NCBI GenBank assembly: GCA_037385045.1 | Contig: JARRNJ010000046.1 | Span: 1 to 19,218 of the forward strand | Direction of reading: 5' to 3' | DNA length: 19,218 nucleotides | DNA from: JARRNJ01 sp037385045 | Lineage (GTDB): Bacteria > Pseudomonadota > Gammaproteobacteria > JASBUN01 | Part shown: positions 1-6,508 of the stretch, one piece after another | Numbering within the stretch: the stretch's first letter is position 1 | Layout of the letters: every line of letters begins with the position of its first letter | Program-made: the position numbers and the translations under genes | Notes under the pieces: model-generated | The model's database searches: none | The model's input: the letters and a program-made list of their open reading frames with translations, nothing else | What the model was told of the DNA's origin: nothing

Positions 1-42
1 GCCCGGCAAGGGCCGGGCACGTCGGGCCCGCGAACGCGGGCC
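1..42. terminator. Tandem GC-rich hairpins
   Basis: Two perfect inverted repeats stand in a row. The first has 7-bp arms GCCCGGC/GCCGGGC at 1-7 and 12-18 with loop AAGG. The second has 8-bp arms GGCCCGCG/CGCGGGCC at 25-32 and 35-42. A weak T-containing tail follows on the plus strand. They probably end transcription of a gene lying to the left of the window, but a folded intergenic repeat is also possible. Confidence 0.45.
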
Positions 43-105
43 TTCGCTTTGGCGGGTCCGGGCTTTGCTGCTGCGCCGCCGTCGGATTATGACGTTTTTG
101 GTCAG

Positions 106-123
106 GATTGCCGGCCGGCAATC
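106..123. repeat. 18-bp perfect palindrome
   Basis: GATTGCCGGCCGGCAATC is a perfect palindrome lying 93 bases beyond the stop of the ankyrin gene, in otherwise empty sequence. It could be an operator, a recombination or restriction target, or the stem of a transcript end. No function is assigned. Confidence 0.5.
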
Positions 124-216
124 GCCGCAAGCGGTTTGGCGCGCATGGCGCCGCCGCCTTCCTTGGCACTCCGTGCCGCAGGCCGCTGAAATCGGCGCGC
201 GATACCGGCCGGTGGC

Positions 217-648
217 TCAGGCGATATGGTTGAACTTTCGCTTCGCAACATCCAGCAGTAGCTCATAGACCTTGCGACCCTCCGGCTTCTTTCGCTCCCT
301 GGCCCTGTCCAGCGCCGTGATTTGCATCCAGCCCGGAATGGTGGGATTCGCCCCTGCGTTGATCAGCAATTCGGCCATCTCATAAGAGCATGCGGCGGCA
401 ACGTGGCCGAGCGGCGTTTCACCGACGTGGGCTTCGCAGCGGGCATTTACGTTCGCGCCATGTGAAAGCAGGAAGCAAGCAATGGCGAAATCTTCCCGCT
501 CCGCCGCATAGTGAAGCGGCGTCCGGTCAAGCGCCTCGTCAAACTGGTTGATGTCGCGCCCGTCCTTTACGAGCTTCTGTACGAGGGCGAGATCGCCGTC
601 CTGGACCGCAATGTGCAGCGCCTCCCGGTGTTGCCAGTCGTGTATCAC
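217..648 (-). CDS. Ankyrin repeat protein, small
   Basis: A 143-residue protein made of about three to four ankyrin repeats. The TPLHYAA-type core is clear in the second repeat (about residues 42-72, ending HGANVNAR), with flanking repeats at about 7-37 (EALHIAV...) and 75-106 (ETPLGHVAAA...NAGANP). Ankyrin repeats mediate protein-protein contacts; no enzyme domain, signal peptide or membrane segment is visible, so a cytoplasmic binding role is inferred. The start is GTG at 648 because no ATG precedes the first repeat. There is no convincing Shine-Dalgarno and the frame stays open for about 30 codons upstream, so this could be the 3' part of a longer, damaged gene. It stands alone, in the same orientation as the other small orphan genes of this region. 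Confidence 0.8.
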   Translation of the reverse strand: MIHDWQHREALHIAVQDGDLALVQKLVKDGRDINQFDEALDRTPLHYAAEREDFAIACFLLSHGANVNARCEAHVGETPLGHVAAACSYEMAELLINAGANPTIPGWMQITALDRARERKKPEGRKVYELLLDVAKRKFNHIA

Positions 649-1220
649 AGGCCGAATGCCCGGGGTTGCCGGATCCGCATGGTATCCTTCGTGGCCGAGG
701 TGGCTGGAGGCGTCTGCGCGGGGCTATTGGGGAGGTGCAGCGAGTTTTCCCTTGCTGGTCGCGACGACAACCCGCCTCTTCCGGCCCGGGCAGCGCGGCG
801 GATCTTTAGGCGCATCAGTGATCGTTTCCCGTTCGACGGCGCCGGTCGCGAACTCCCCGACATGGCTTCGCCCGATGGACGCACGGTTGCCAATACCCTT
901 TTCGTCGTCTTTTTGCGTAGCGCAACCTGGCGATGAACGTCTGCCGGGTTGCTCGCTCCGGCGGTTCCGCCACCTTCAACATTTCCGTCCACGCAGCACT
1001 TTACGACAAATTGGGGTGAGGTGGGGGTGCTGAGAAAGATATGGCGGTCAACTCCGGGCCGCTGTTTTCGACGGTGGCGCGCAGCCGCTGGCGGAGTGTT
1101 GCCAACGGCGCCCGCTGCGGTGGAGGAAATCAGGGGCCGGGCCAGGAGGACGGGCCTGGGCACGCTGACTGCAGACGCCGTGAGCGGGAGCGGGGCACTG
1201 TGCTTTGCCGAATGGCAAGG
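649..1220. other. Gene-poor stretch
   Basis: I see no supportable gene in these 572 bases: open frames are Pro/Arg/Ala-rich and resemble no family. On the minus strand, right after the stop of the small membrane protein, there is CATAAC and then AACGGC-side sequence near 1104 with short complementary arms (CCCGCT/AGCGGG). This could be a very degenerate attC site, but the support is weak. Confidence 0.4.
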
Positions 1221-1559
1221 TTATGACGGCTGCTCGCTCGTGTCACCGCCCGAGTTCCACTGCGTCAGTGGCAGGAAATAGAAGCCCAGGAACGTGCCGA
1301 TTGGGAAGGCCGCCAGCATCAAAACGCCGACCCCCACCGAAATCTTGCGTGCGAGCTCTGATTTGGCCCGGCATCCTCGCGCAAGAATCGCGTGGAGCGC
1401 GACGAGACAGCCGCTTATGACGGGAACCACAATTTTTTCGGAGGGCGTCAGAATGGGCCACAGCAGGTAGATGAGAAGGCTCATCACGATCAAATAGCCG
1501 AACGCGAGCTCAACGTGAAAGCGGCTCAGCTTGATATGGTTCTTCGATTCGTCACGCAC
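1221..1559 (-). CDS. Small three-helix membrane protein
   Basis: An unrecognised protein of 112 residues with a charged N-terminus and three hydrophobic segments (about FGYLIVMSLLIYLLWPIL; IVVPVISGCLVALHAILA; VGVGVLMLAAFPIGTFLGFYF), ending in a short polar tail. An inner-membrane location is inferred. The start is chosen as GTG at 1559 because GAGGAG lies six bases upstream, a strong ribosome site; an upstream TTG at 1580 would place that site inside the gene. It lies in the same orientation as the flanking orphan genes, with 290 bases to the start of the GFA gene's 3' end. No function can be inferred; small multi-pass proteins of this kind are common integron cassette cargo. Confidence 0.7.
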   Translation of the reverse strand: MRDESKNHIKLSRFHVELAFGYLIVMSLLIYLLWPILTPSEKIVVPVISGCLVALHAILARGCRAKSELARKISVGVGVLMLAAFPIGTFLGFYFLPLTQWNSGGDTSEQPS

Positions 1560-1848
1560 TTCATACTCCTCACGTTGCAACTCGGCCGCACCGGCAATCG
1601 CCGGGCCTGGTGCGCGGGAGCGGACGGAGAGGCCGTTGACAGGCGCCAGGGTGGACGACGTCGGGGCGGGGCACGTCCGTGCCGCCCATCGATGCTTTAC
1701 AGCCCTGCAATAGTGCCAAAAACGCCCGGCTTTTTAAAGCAGGCTGCGGTACCGGGCAGCCGCCCGGCGGCGGGAGGTGGCGGGAAGCCGGCGGCCCGGC
1801 TTCGCCGATGCGCCAGTCGGCCGCAGGGCGGAAGGGTGGCGGCGCGGG

Positions 1849-2196
1849 CTACAGCGAGCGACCGTCAAAATGGCTCACCGAAAGGGTTTCGAGATCCACT
1901 CCGTCCAGGCACCGGACGTTGACCGCGACCATATGGTTCCCCGACCGGTCCGTTCCTTCGCCGAAGGGATGAATGCCGCACTTTGGGCAGAAGAAGTGGC
2001 TGATGGTGGCTGGGCCGAAGGTGTACGTGGCGAGGTTGTCCTCGGGGGTCACCAGGTGCAGCGCGTCTTTTGGCACGAACCAATGAAGCGAGCCCATTCG
2101 CGAGCAGATCGAGCAATTGCAGTCCGCTACCTGCTTGAGATCGCCTTCAACCTCAAAGGCGACCTGCCCGCAGTGACAACTACCCTTGTATTTCAT
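1849..2196 (-). CDS. GFA-family zinc protein
   Basis: A 115-residue member of the glutathione-dependent formaldehyde-activating (GFA, Mss4-like fold) family at full family length. All expected zinc-binding cysteines are visible: GSCHCG (C7, C9), DCNCSIC (C26, C28, C31) and FCPKCG (C70, C73), followed by the usual VNVRCLDGVD segment. The founding member was proposed to promote S-hydroxymethylglutathione formation; for most relatives, including this one, the substrate is unknown. The ATG at 2196 is preceded by AAGGGAG seven bases away, a strong ribosome site. It stands alone between attC-like sequence (2233-2344) and a gene-free gap. GFA proteins recur in integron cassettes. A broken paralogue lies at 2878-3255. 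Confidence 0.92.
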   Translation of the reverse strand: MKYKGSCHCGQVAFEVEGDLKQVADCNCSICSRMGSLHWFVPKDALHLVTPEDNLATYTFGPATISHFFCPKCGIHPFGEGTDRSGNHMVAVNVRCLDGVDLETLSVSHFDGRSL

Positions 2197-2232
2197 CGCT
2201 TCGCTCCCTTTGTTCTCAGAAGTGCAGCAGCG

Positions 2233-2344
2233 CCGCTACGTTGAGTTTAGCCCATCTCTCGGCGCTTGGACCTTATTTTGCGCCTCCGCTTCCTGCGGAG
2301 GGCGGCGAAACAGCGCGCCGCTGGGCTCGAAGCACTTGTTGGAG
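2233..2344 (-). repeat. attC-like site after secreted-protein gene
   Basis: On the minus strand this starts TCCAAC and ends AACTCAACGTAGCGG, with complementary arms AGCCCA/TGGGCT and GGCGC/GCGCC and an inner 7-bp hairpin (CCTCCGC/GCGGAGG, 2283-2301). The AACTCAACGT end resembles the L'/R' side of known attC sites, with the GTT core reduced to GT. It lies between the end of one minus-strand gene and the start of the next, as attC should. Degenerate, so moderate support. Confidence 0.5.
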
Positions 2345-2360
2345 AATATCCTGCGGGGCT

Positions 2361-2764
2361 CTACCTGAGATGACGAAACCGGTCGTTAAAGTTTATGTTC
2401 GCCAGAAACCACCTGTCTCCGGGCTTATAGAAATAGAACTCCCAAACAGTGGGCGCTTTCTGGGACTTGAGGACATAGACAAGACGCACGATTGAAGATC
2501 CATACTTTTGTTCTTTGATCAGATCATAACCGAGCACCCTGCCGTAGAGCAGGAGGCCGTTCTTAGTCTGTCGCTTCAGCACATTAACAGCCTGTGGCTT
2601 GTCCTTTGGTATGCTCGATCCGAGGAAAAGCTGGTCATACCCAGCCGAAACATTTTTCTCTGAATGGACGAAAAGAATGCGTTCACCATCTCCTTCGGCG
2701 ACTTGCCATCTGCCGCATAGGTCGAACAGGAGGAAATCAGCATGACGACTACGAGTATTTTCAT
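2361..2764 (-). pseudogene. Secreted/lipoprotein gene with -1 frameshift
   Basis: Two frames together encode one protein of about 134 residues. The first begins ATG at 2764 (AGGA nine bases upstream) with MKILVVVMLISSCSTYA, a short Sec or lipoprotein signal (ISSC as possible lipobox), and runs in frame to ...FFSSIQRK. At the A run at 2653-2657 (TTTTT on the plus strand) the frame is lost. Continuing one frame back gives ...NVSAGYDQLFLGSSIP..., which joins without gap to ...LLYGRVLGYDLIKEQKYGSSIVRLVYVLKS...TVWEFYFYKPGDRWFLANINF. One missing A explains everything; ribosome slippage on A-AAA would also yield the joined product. The family is not identified; the beta-rich C-terminus recalls small periplasmic NTF2-like proteins, which is a guess. 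Without repair the product ends after about 62 residues. Confidence 0.75.
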
Positions 2765-2796
2765 TTGAGCAAATCCTTGATGCTTCTTCCGTTGGT

Positions 2797-2883
2797 TTCT
2801 AACAGCACTTTTGGCTGGCAACTGAAAGCGGCGGAGCGAATCGAGCCATCGATTGTTCGTCCGAGTGCGCACGATTGTTACGG
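2797..2883 (-). repeat. attC-like site after GFA pseudogene
   Basis: On the minus strand CGTAACA begins within the TAA stop of the GFA pseudogene and the site ends with TGTTAGAA. Besides the TAACA/TGTTA ends, GCACT/AGTGC (2805-2809 and 2864-2868) pair as candidate L boxes, and AATCGA/TCGATT forms an inner arm. Spacing and position (stop codon overlapping the first core, next gene start 33 bases beyond the last core) are typical of attC. The boxes deviate from RYYYAAC/GTTRRRY. Confidence 0.5.
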
Positions 2884-3255
2884 CGACGCTTTACCATTGT
2901 TGACATCCGCCTCAAGGGGCAAGGGATCAATGTCGTCGATGCAACCCGAATGAATTCGGTAATGGCGCGGGCGTCGAGGCGTTTCATGCAAGGTGCAGAT
3001 ACCATGGCTTCGGCAGAAGTCGTGCTTCGCCGTCGTTGCTTCGAACTGGCCGAGGCTCAACGCCTCTTACTTTGCTTCCGCTGTGGCCTGTCTTGTCTGG
3101 ATCGGCCCGAGAGACATCGGAGCACCTTCCCCACCGCAGACAGAACCATTGCCCCGAGGTCCCCTTGCGATCTCTGCGATCCCGGAGGAGAAACGAATAG
3201 CACCGCAACGACAACTGCCTCTAGATTGCACCGTTCTTTCGCCTATCTTGCCCAT
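2878..3255 (-). pseudogene. Decayed GFA-family gene
   Basis: The whole 126-codon length of a GFA-family gene is readable in one frame, from ATG at 3255 (MGKIGERTVQ, then RGSCRCGAIRF) to SGCIDDIDPLPL...ASP and a TAA at 2878. It is interrupted by an in-frame TAA at codon 63 (3067-3069). The alignment to the intact neighbour is colinear: GSCRCG keeps the first two zinc cysteines, but the CNC pair has become GNG (residues 35-37) and the FCxxCG motif has become FCRSHG (C81 kept, the second Cys is His84). So both zinc sites are damaged as well as the frame. No intact product is expected. It sits between an attC-like end (GTTAGCC, eight bases before the ATG) and another attC-like site, as a dead cassette would. 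Confidence 0.75.
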
Positions 3256-3257
3256 AT

Positions 3258-3323
3258 GGCTAACGTGGACTTTCTGCCGCGACTTCCCCGGCGTCGGCTG
3301 CGATGCCTGGGGAGTCCCGCCTT
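3258..3323 (-). repeat. attC-like/hairpin after YbjQ gene
   Basis: Directly after the YbjQ-family stop, the minus strand carries GACTCCCC...GGGGAAGTC arms (3309-3316 with 3281-3289) around GCAGCCGACGCC, and ends in CACGTTAGCC, a near-consensus attC core (3258-3264) just before the next gene's ATG. The opposite core (AAC) is not visible, so this is either a half-decayed attC or a hairpin terminator. Confidence 0.4.
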
Positions 3324-3653
3324 TCATTTCAGCGGTTGAATGACCACGGCCGTTCCATAGCAAAGCACCTCGGTTGCAGATCCTTTGCTCACGACCTCCG
3401 ACGCATCGTAGCGAAGACCAACGACCGCGTTAGCTCCGATCTCTTCTGCGTGTTGCAGACAAAGCTCGTATGCTTGCTCGCGTGCCTGTTCGCACATTGC
3501 CGAATAGGCGCCGATTCGACCGCCAATAATATTCTTAAGTCCTCCGACAAGGCCTTGAGCTATTGTGGGCGCTCGCACAATGATCCCGCGAACTACGCCT
3601 TTGTATTCTTTGATTGCGTGGCCTTCAATTGTGAATGTTGTCGTCACTTGCAC
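3324..3653 (-). CDS. YbjQ/UPF0145 family protein
   Basis: A 109-residue protein of the YbjQ (DUF74, heavy-metal-binding-like) family. It shows the family course VTTTFTIEGHAIKEYKGVVRGIIVRA...GGRIGAYSAMCEQAREQAYELCLQHAEEIGANAVVGLRYDASE...GTAVVIQ. Family members form pentamers of a beta-rich dodecin-like fold; the cellular role is not established. The start is GTG at 3653 because AGGAG lies eight bases upstream and the family begins at about this point; the open frame continues upstream but its sequence there overlaps another gene and is not protein-like. A weak attC-like remnant (GCGCTCCAGCC...GCGCTGGGGGCG near 3670-3710) lies between it and the small membrane protein upstream. Confidence 0.88.
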   Translation of the reverse strand: MQVTTTFTIEGHAIKEYKGVVRGIIVRAPTIAQGLVGGLKNIIGGRIGAYSAMCEQAREQAYELCLQHAEEIGANAVVGLRYDASEVVSKGSATEVLCYGTAVVIQPLK

Positions 3654-3726
3654 CTCAGGATCTCCTCTCTTGGTTTTCGCCCCCAGCGCCCCAGCGCGCG
3701 TCGGCTGGAGCGCAGAGTAAGGACGC

Positions 3727-3948
3727 TCAGAGCACGCCCCGCCACTTGGCTGGAGAAAAGCCGCCAACCACGAACAGCCCGAGCGATGCCCAAAGGGGCA
3801 GATATCGAAAATAACCAGTATCCGCCATCCCGGCACCAAAGAGAACGACGCCAATCGCAAGATATGCATATTCCGGAGGGCCGCGCTCAGCCGCGGAAAT
3901 TCGGCGTTCGGTTTCCATCAGGTGGCGATACTCGGTGTTCGTTGGCAC
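3727..3948 (-). CDS. Small two-helix membrane protein
   Basis: An unrecognised 73-residue protein: a charged N-terminal stretch (TEYRHLMETERRISAAERG), then two hydrophobic segments (AYLAIGVVLFGAGMADTGYF and LPLWASLGLFVVGGFSP), then a short basic end. It is likely an inner-membrane protein. The start GTG at 3948 has an AAAGAG-like stretch just upstream; ATG at 3918 is the alternative but lacks any ribosome site. TCCTAAC at 3983-3989 (GTTAGGA on the coding strand) lies a short way upstream and could be the leading edge of a gene cassette. Function unknown. Confidence 0.5.
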   Translation of the reverse strand: MPTNTEYRHLMETERRISAAERGPPEYAYLAIGVVLFGAGMADTGYFRYLPLWASLGLFVVGGFSPAKWRGVL

Positions 3949-4526
3949 CTCTTTCGTTCAAACATTCCAGTTTCTTCAGCGGTCCTAACAGTGGGTGGAC
4001 AGACATTCTCGCCGATTGAACACGGACATTGTCCGCGTGAGCTTCATCGGCCGCTCCCAAGCCGTGCCTGCAAGCCGCCGGGAAAGCCACGAACAGCGGG
4101 CGCTCTGCGGAGCAGTCGGGTTTGTCGGGGCCGCGGATATACGGCAATTGGCCGCCCTGTTGCGTGCGGGCAGGCGCCCGGGCGGGCTGTCTGGAGGTGG
4201 GCCACTGAATCGTCCATGCTGCGCATGAATCCCTTGCGTGTGCTTGGGTCAATAGTGGCAAAGGTTGGCGGGTTTTTGAAGTGGGCGGCACCGCGCGCTG
4301 CCGCGGCGGCTGTGCGACCAAGGGAAAGGCCCGTTCTGGCAGACCTCTGGCGCAGTGGGTGTGGGCTTCGCCCGTGACCCTCGCGGGGTGTGCTGCTCAC
4401 GGGGGTGGAGCTTGGCTGGTTCGGGCGTTGCCATTGATCGCCCTCAATTTATTACCTTGGCATCGGAATTACCTAGTGGTCGTGCAGAACGCTGTCCGGC
4501 GAGCGTCGCCATCGTCGTAGGGCCGA
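3949..4526. other. Gene-free stretch with stem-loop
   Basis: No supportable gene in 578 bases. The only structure seen is a nested inverted repeat at 4011-4051: outer arms GCCGAT/ATCGGC and inner CACGGAC/GTCCGCGTG around ATT. It lies between the end of the transport operon and the start of the orphan-gene region. No T-run follows on either strand, so it is not a clear terminator. Confidence 0.45.
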
Positions 4527-5804
4527 TCAGAAATACCAGTCGATGCGAACGTACAGGTAGCGGTCAGGCGCGGCGTAGACGCCCGAACCGGCGGCGGTTT
4601 CCAGTCCGCCGTATTCGGTGCCCCGCGGGCCCAGGCCCGACTGCATGGCCAGGGTGAGATTGGCGGTGTCGCTGAGGCTGCGCACCGCCTGCACCACCAG
4701 CAGTCCGCTGTGGTCATCCAGGTTGGTCACCAGCAGGGGTTTGATGTTCAGCAGCGGTGTCCATTCCAGCGTCAGGCCCAGGGCCAGGTAGTTGCGCGAT
4801 ACGGTGAACAGTTCGCCGCGGGCGAGCCGGTCGGTCAGCGGCGCCGGCAGGTCGGCGAGCGTGTTGTGGCTTGCGCCGACGCCGAAGCCGTTGCGGAAGT
4901 ACTCCGCATAGCCGCTGCAGTTGCGGCCGAAGCAGGTCCAGGCGTATTGGATGTTGGCCAGCCACGACGCGTGTACCGAGCCGTCGGACAACCGGGTCGG
5001 CACCGCCTCGGCGGTCCAGCTGGCGCCGCCCAGGGAGCCGTTCAGCGCCAGGCCCACGGTGTTGGACCCATAGTCGCGGGCGAACATGAGTTCGTAGCCG
5101 TTTTGTTGCGCGGCGCCGATGAAGCCGTGCCACTTGAACCCGGCCGCACTTTGACTGGCCTTGAGTTGACGGTTCAGCGGGTCGCGGCGCGGCACGACCA
5201 CGCCCTGCAGGTCGGCGCCGCTGTCGAACAGCCATTGGCCATAGAGCATGTCGGCGCCGGGCTTGTACTCGGTGTCGACGGCGTTGGGCGGAAACGGGTT
5301 GAACAGGTCCATGGGATGAAACACCAGCCCGCCGCCCCAGGTCAGCGCCTGGCGGCCCACCCGCACCACCGCATGCGCGCCGCTGTAGGCGAGGCTGAGG
5401 CGATCCATATAGTGCGCGGCGTAGTGCTCGCCGTTGTCGGTGAATGTGTGGTGCAGGTCCCACCCGTTGCGGCGCCGGGCCGGCGCATACAGCGCCGGAT
5501 CGTATTGGTAGAGGCGCCGGTCCAGCTTCACCCCTCCGCCCTGGCGCAGGTCCAGCACCCAGGCGGCGTCCCAGCTCCAGCCCGAACCGAGTTGCCCGCC
5601 GCCCATGAGGCGCAGGTTCAGGGCATTGTCCCAGCGGCTGCCGACGCCCAATGCGTTGGACAGGCTGTCGGACGGCGCGTCCACATACAGGCTCTGGAGC
5701 TTGAGTTCGCCTTTGAACGTGCTGCCTGCGTCGGCACGCGCCAGGCCCGGCGCCAACAGCGCGCCGAGCAGCGCGGCCAACAGGCGCCGGCGCAGACCGC
5801 TCAC
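4527..5804 (-). CDS. Outer-membrane beta-barrel protein
   Basis: A 425-residue protein with a Sec signal peptide (VSGLRRRLLAALLGALLAPGLARA, cleavage about residue 24), followed by alternating aromatic/polar strands through the whole length and a C-terminus of YLYVRIDWYF, a beta-signal ending in Phe as recognised by the BAM complex. It resembles DUF1302-type or alginate-export-like barrels; the exact family is not certain. Within the barrel there is a WTCFGRNCSGYAEYF segment with two nearby cysteines. It starts at GTG 5804, overlapping the ABC ATPase stop as GTGA, which indicates translational coupling and makes it the last gene of the operon. Inferred role: the outer-membrane end point or receiver of material moved by the upstream ABC/FtsX/LolA-like proteins. 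The open frame continues upstream through the ATPase region, but that part is antiparallel noise. Confidence 0.8.
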   Translation of the reverse strand: MSGLRRRLLAALLGALLAPGLARADAGSTFKGELKLQSLYVDAPSDSLSNALGVGSRWDNALNLRLMGGGQLGSGWSWDAAWVLDLRQGGGVKLDRRLYQYDPALYAPARRRNGWDLHHTFTDNGEHYAAHYMDRLSLAYSGAHAVVRVGRQALTWGGGLVFHPMDLFNPFPPNAVDTEYKPGADMLYGQWLFDSGADLQGVVVPRRDPLNRQLKASQSAAGFKWHGFIGAAQQNGYELMFARDYGSNTVGLALNGSLGGASWTAEAVPTRLSDGSVHASWLANIQYAWTCFGRNCSGYAEYFRNGFGVGASHNTLADLPAPLTDRLARGELFTVSRNYLALGLTLEWTPLLNIKPLLVTNLDDHSGLLVVQAVRSLSDTANLTLAMQSGLGPRGTEYGGLETAAGSGVYAAPDRYLYVRIDWYF

Positions 5805-6487
5805 GCCCGCTCGTCCCCCTCGATGCGGCCGTCGCGCATACGTACCCGGCGCCGGGTGTAGTCGATGACCCGGGGATCGTGGCTGGCGATGCAGAAGGTC
5901 ATGCCGCGGTTTTCGTTGAGCTGGCGCATCAGCGCCAGCAGGCCGTCGGTGGCGGCGGAGTCGAGGTTGGCGCTGGGTTCGTCCGCAAACACGATGGCCG
6001 GCGCCGATGCCATGGCGCGGGCGATGGCCACGCGCTGCTGCTGCCCGCCGGAGAGCTGGCCGGGACGGCGCTCTTCCAGCCCGCCCAGTCCGACCTCTTC
6101 CAGCATGGCTTCGGCCTGCCCGCGCCGCGCCTTCGCCGCCACGCCCTGGAGCTGCATGATGAACTCGACGTTCTCCCGCGCCGACAGCACGGGGATGAGG
6201 TTGTAGGCCTGGAACACGAAGCCGATGCGGTTCAGGCGCAGGTCCGCCAGGGCATCGCGATCCAGCCCGCCGAGCTGCTGGCCGGCGAGGGTGACCTCCC
6301 CCTCGGTCGGGGTGTCCAGTCCGCTCAACAGGTTCAGCAGTGTCGTCTTGCCCGATCCGGAGGGGCCGGACAGGCTGAGGAACTCGCCGGGGGAAATCGC
6401 CAGGCTCACGGCGTTCACGGCGTAGAAACTGGTCTCCGCCGTGCCGTAGCGCCGGCTGAGGTTGTCGCATTGGACGATCGCGTTCAT
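5801..6487 (-). CDS. ABC transporter ATPase, LolD/MacB type
   Basis: A 228-residue ATP-binding subunit with all motifs intact: Walker A GPSGSGKTT (41-49), Q-loop Q93 (FVFQAYNLIP), signature LSGGQ (145-149), Walker B IVFADE (165-170), D-loop and switch histidine H203 (IASHD). The NLIPVLSARENVEF segment and overall length place it in the LolD/MacB/FtsE-like group, whose members power FtsX-type mechanotransmission permeases rather than classical channels. Two such permeases lie directly upstream (21-base gap), and the barrel gene overlaps its stop. Inferred role: cytoplasmic motor extracting lipid, lipoprotein or another envelope substrate to the periplasmic LolA-like carrier. Confidence 0.93.
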   Translation of the reverse strand: MNAIVQCDNLSRRYGTAETSFYAVNAVSLAISPGEFLSLSGPSGSGKTTLLNLLSGLDTPTEGEVTLAGQQLGGLDRDALADLRLNRIGFVFQAYNLIPVLSARENVEFIMQLQGVAAKARRGQAEAMLEEVGLGGLEERRPGQLSGGQQQRVAIARAMASAPAIVFADEPSANLDSAATDGLLALMRQLNENRGMTFCIASHDPRVIDYTRRRVRMRDGRIEGDERA

Positions 6488-6508
6488 GTTGCCTGTTCTC
6501 CCTTTCGC

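Noticed and set aside
645..1163. A 172-codon minus-strand frame upstream of the ankyrin gene
   Set aside because: Arg/Pro/Ala-rich, no motif, no ribosome site, and no relation to any family I know.
1581..1848. attC site between the GFA gene and the small membrane protein
   Set aside because: The interval lacks paired AAC/GTT cores at the right distance; it is simply GC-rich with short self-complementary runs.
2653..2660. Programmed -1 frameshift as the explanation for the split gene
   Set aside because: The context is AGA-AAA-ATG rather than a classic X-XXY-YYZ heptamer, and no clear downstream stimulatory structure was seen; a one-base deletion is simpler. Not excluded.
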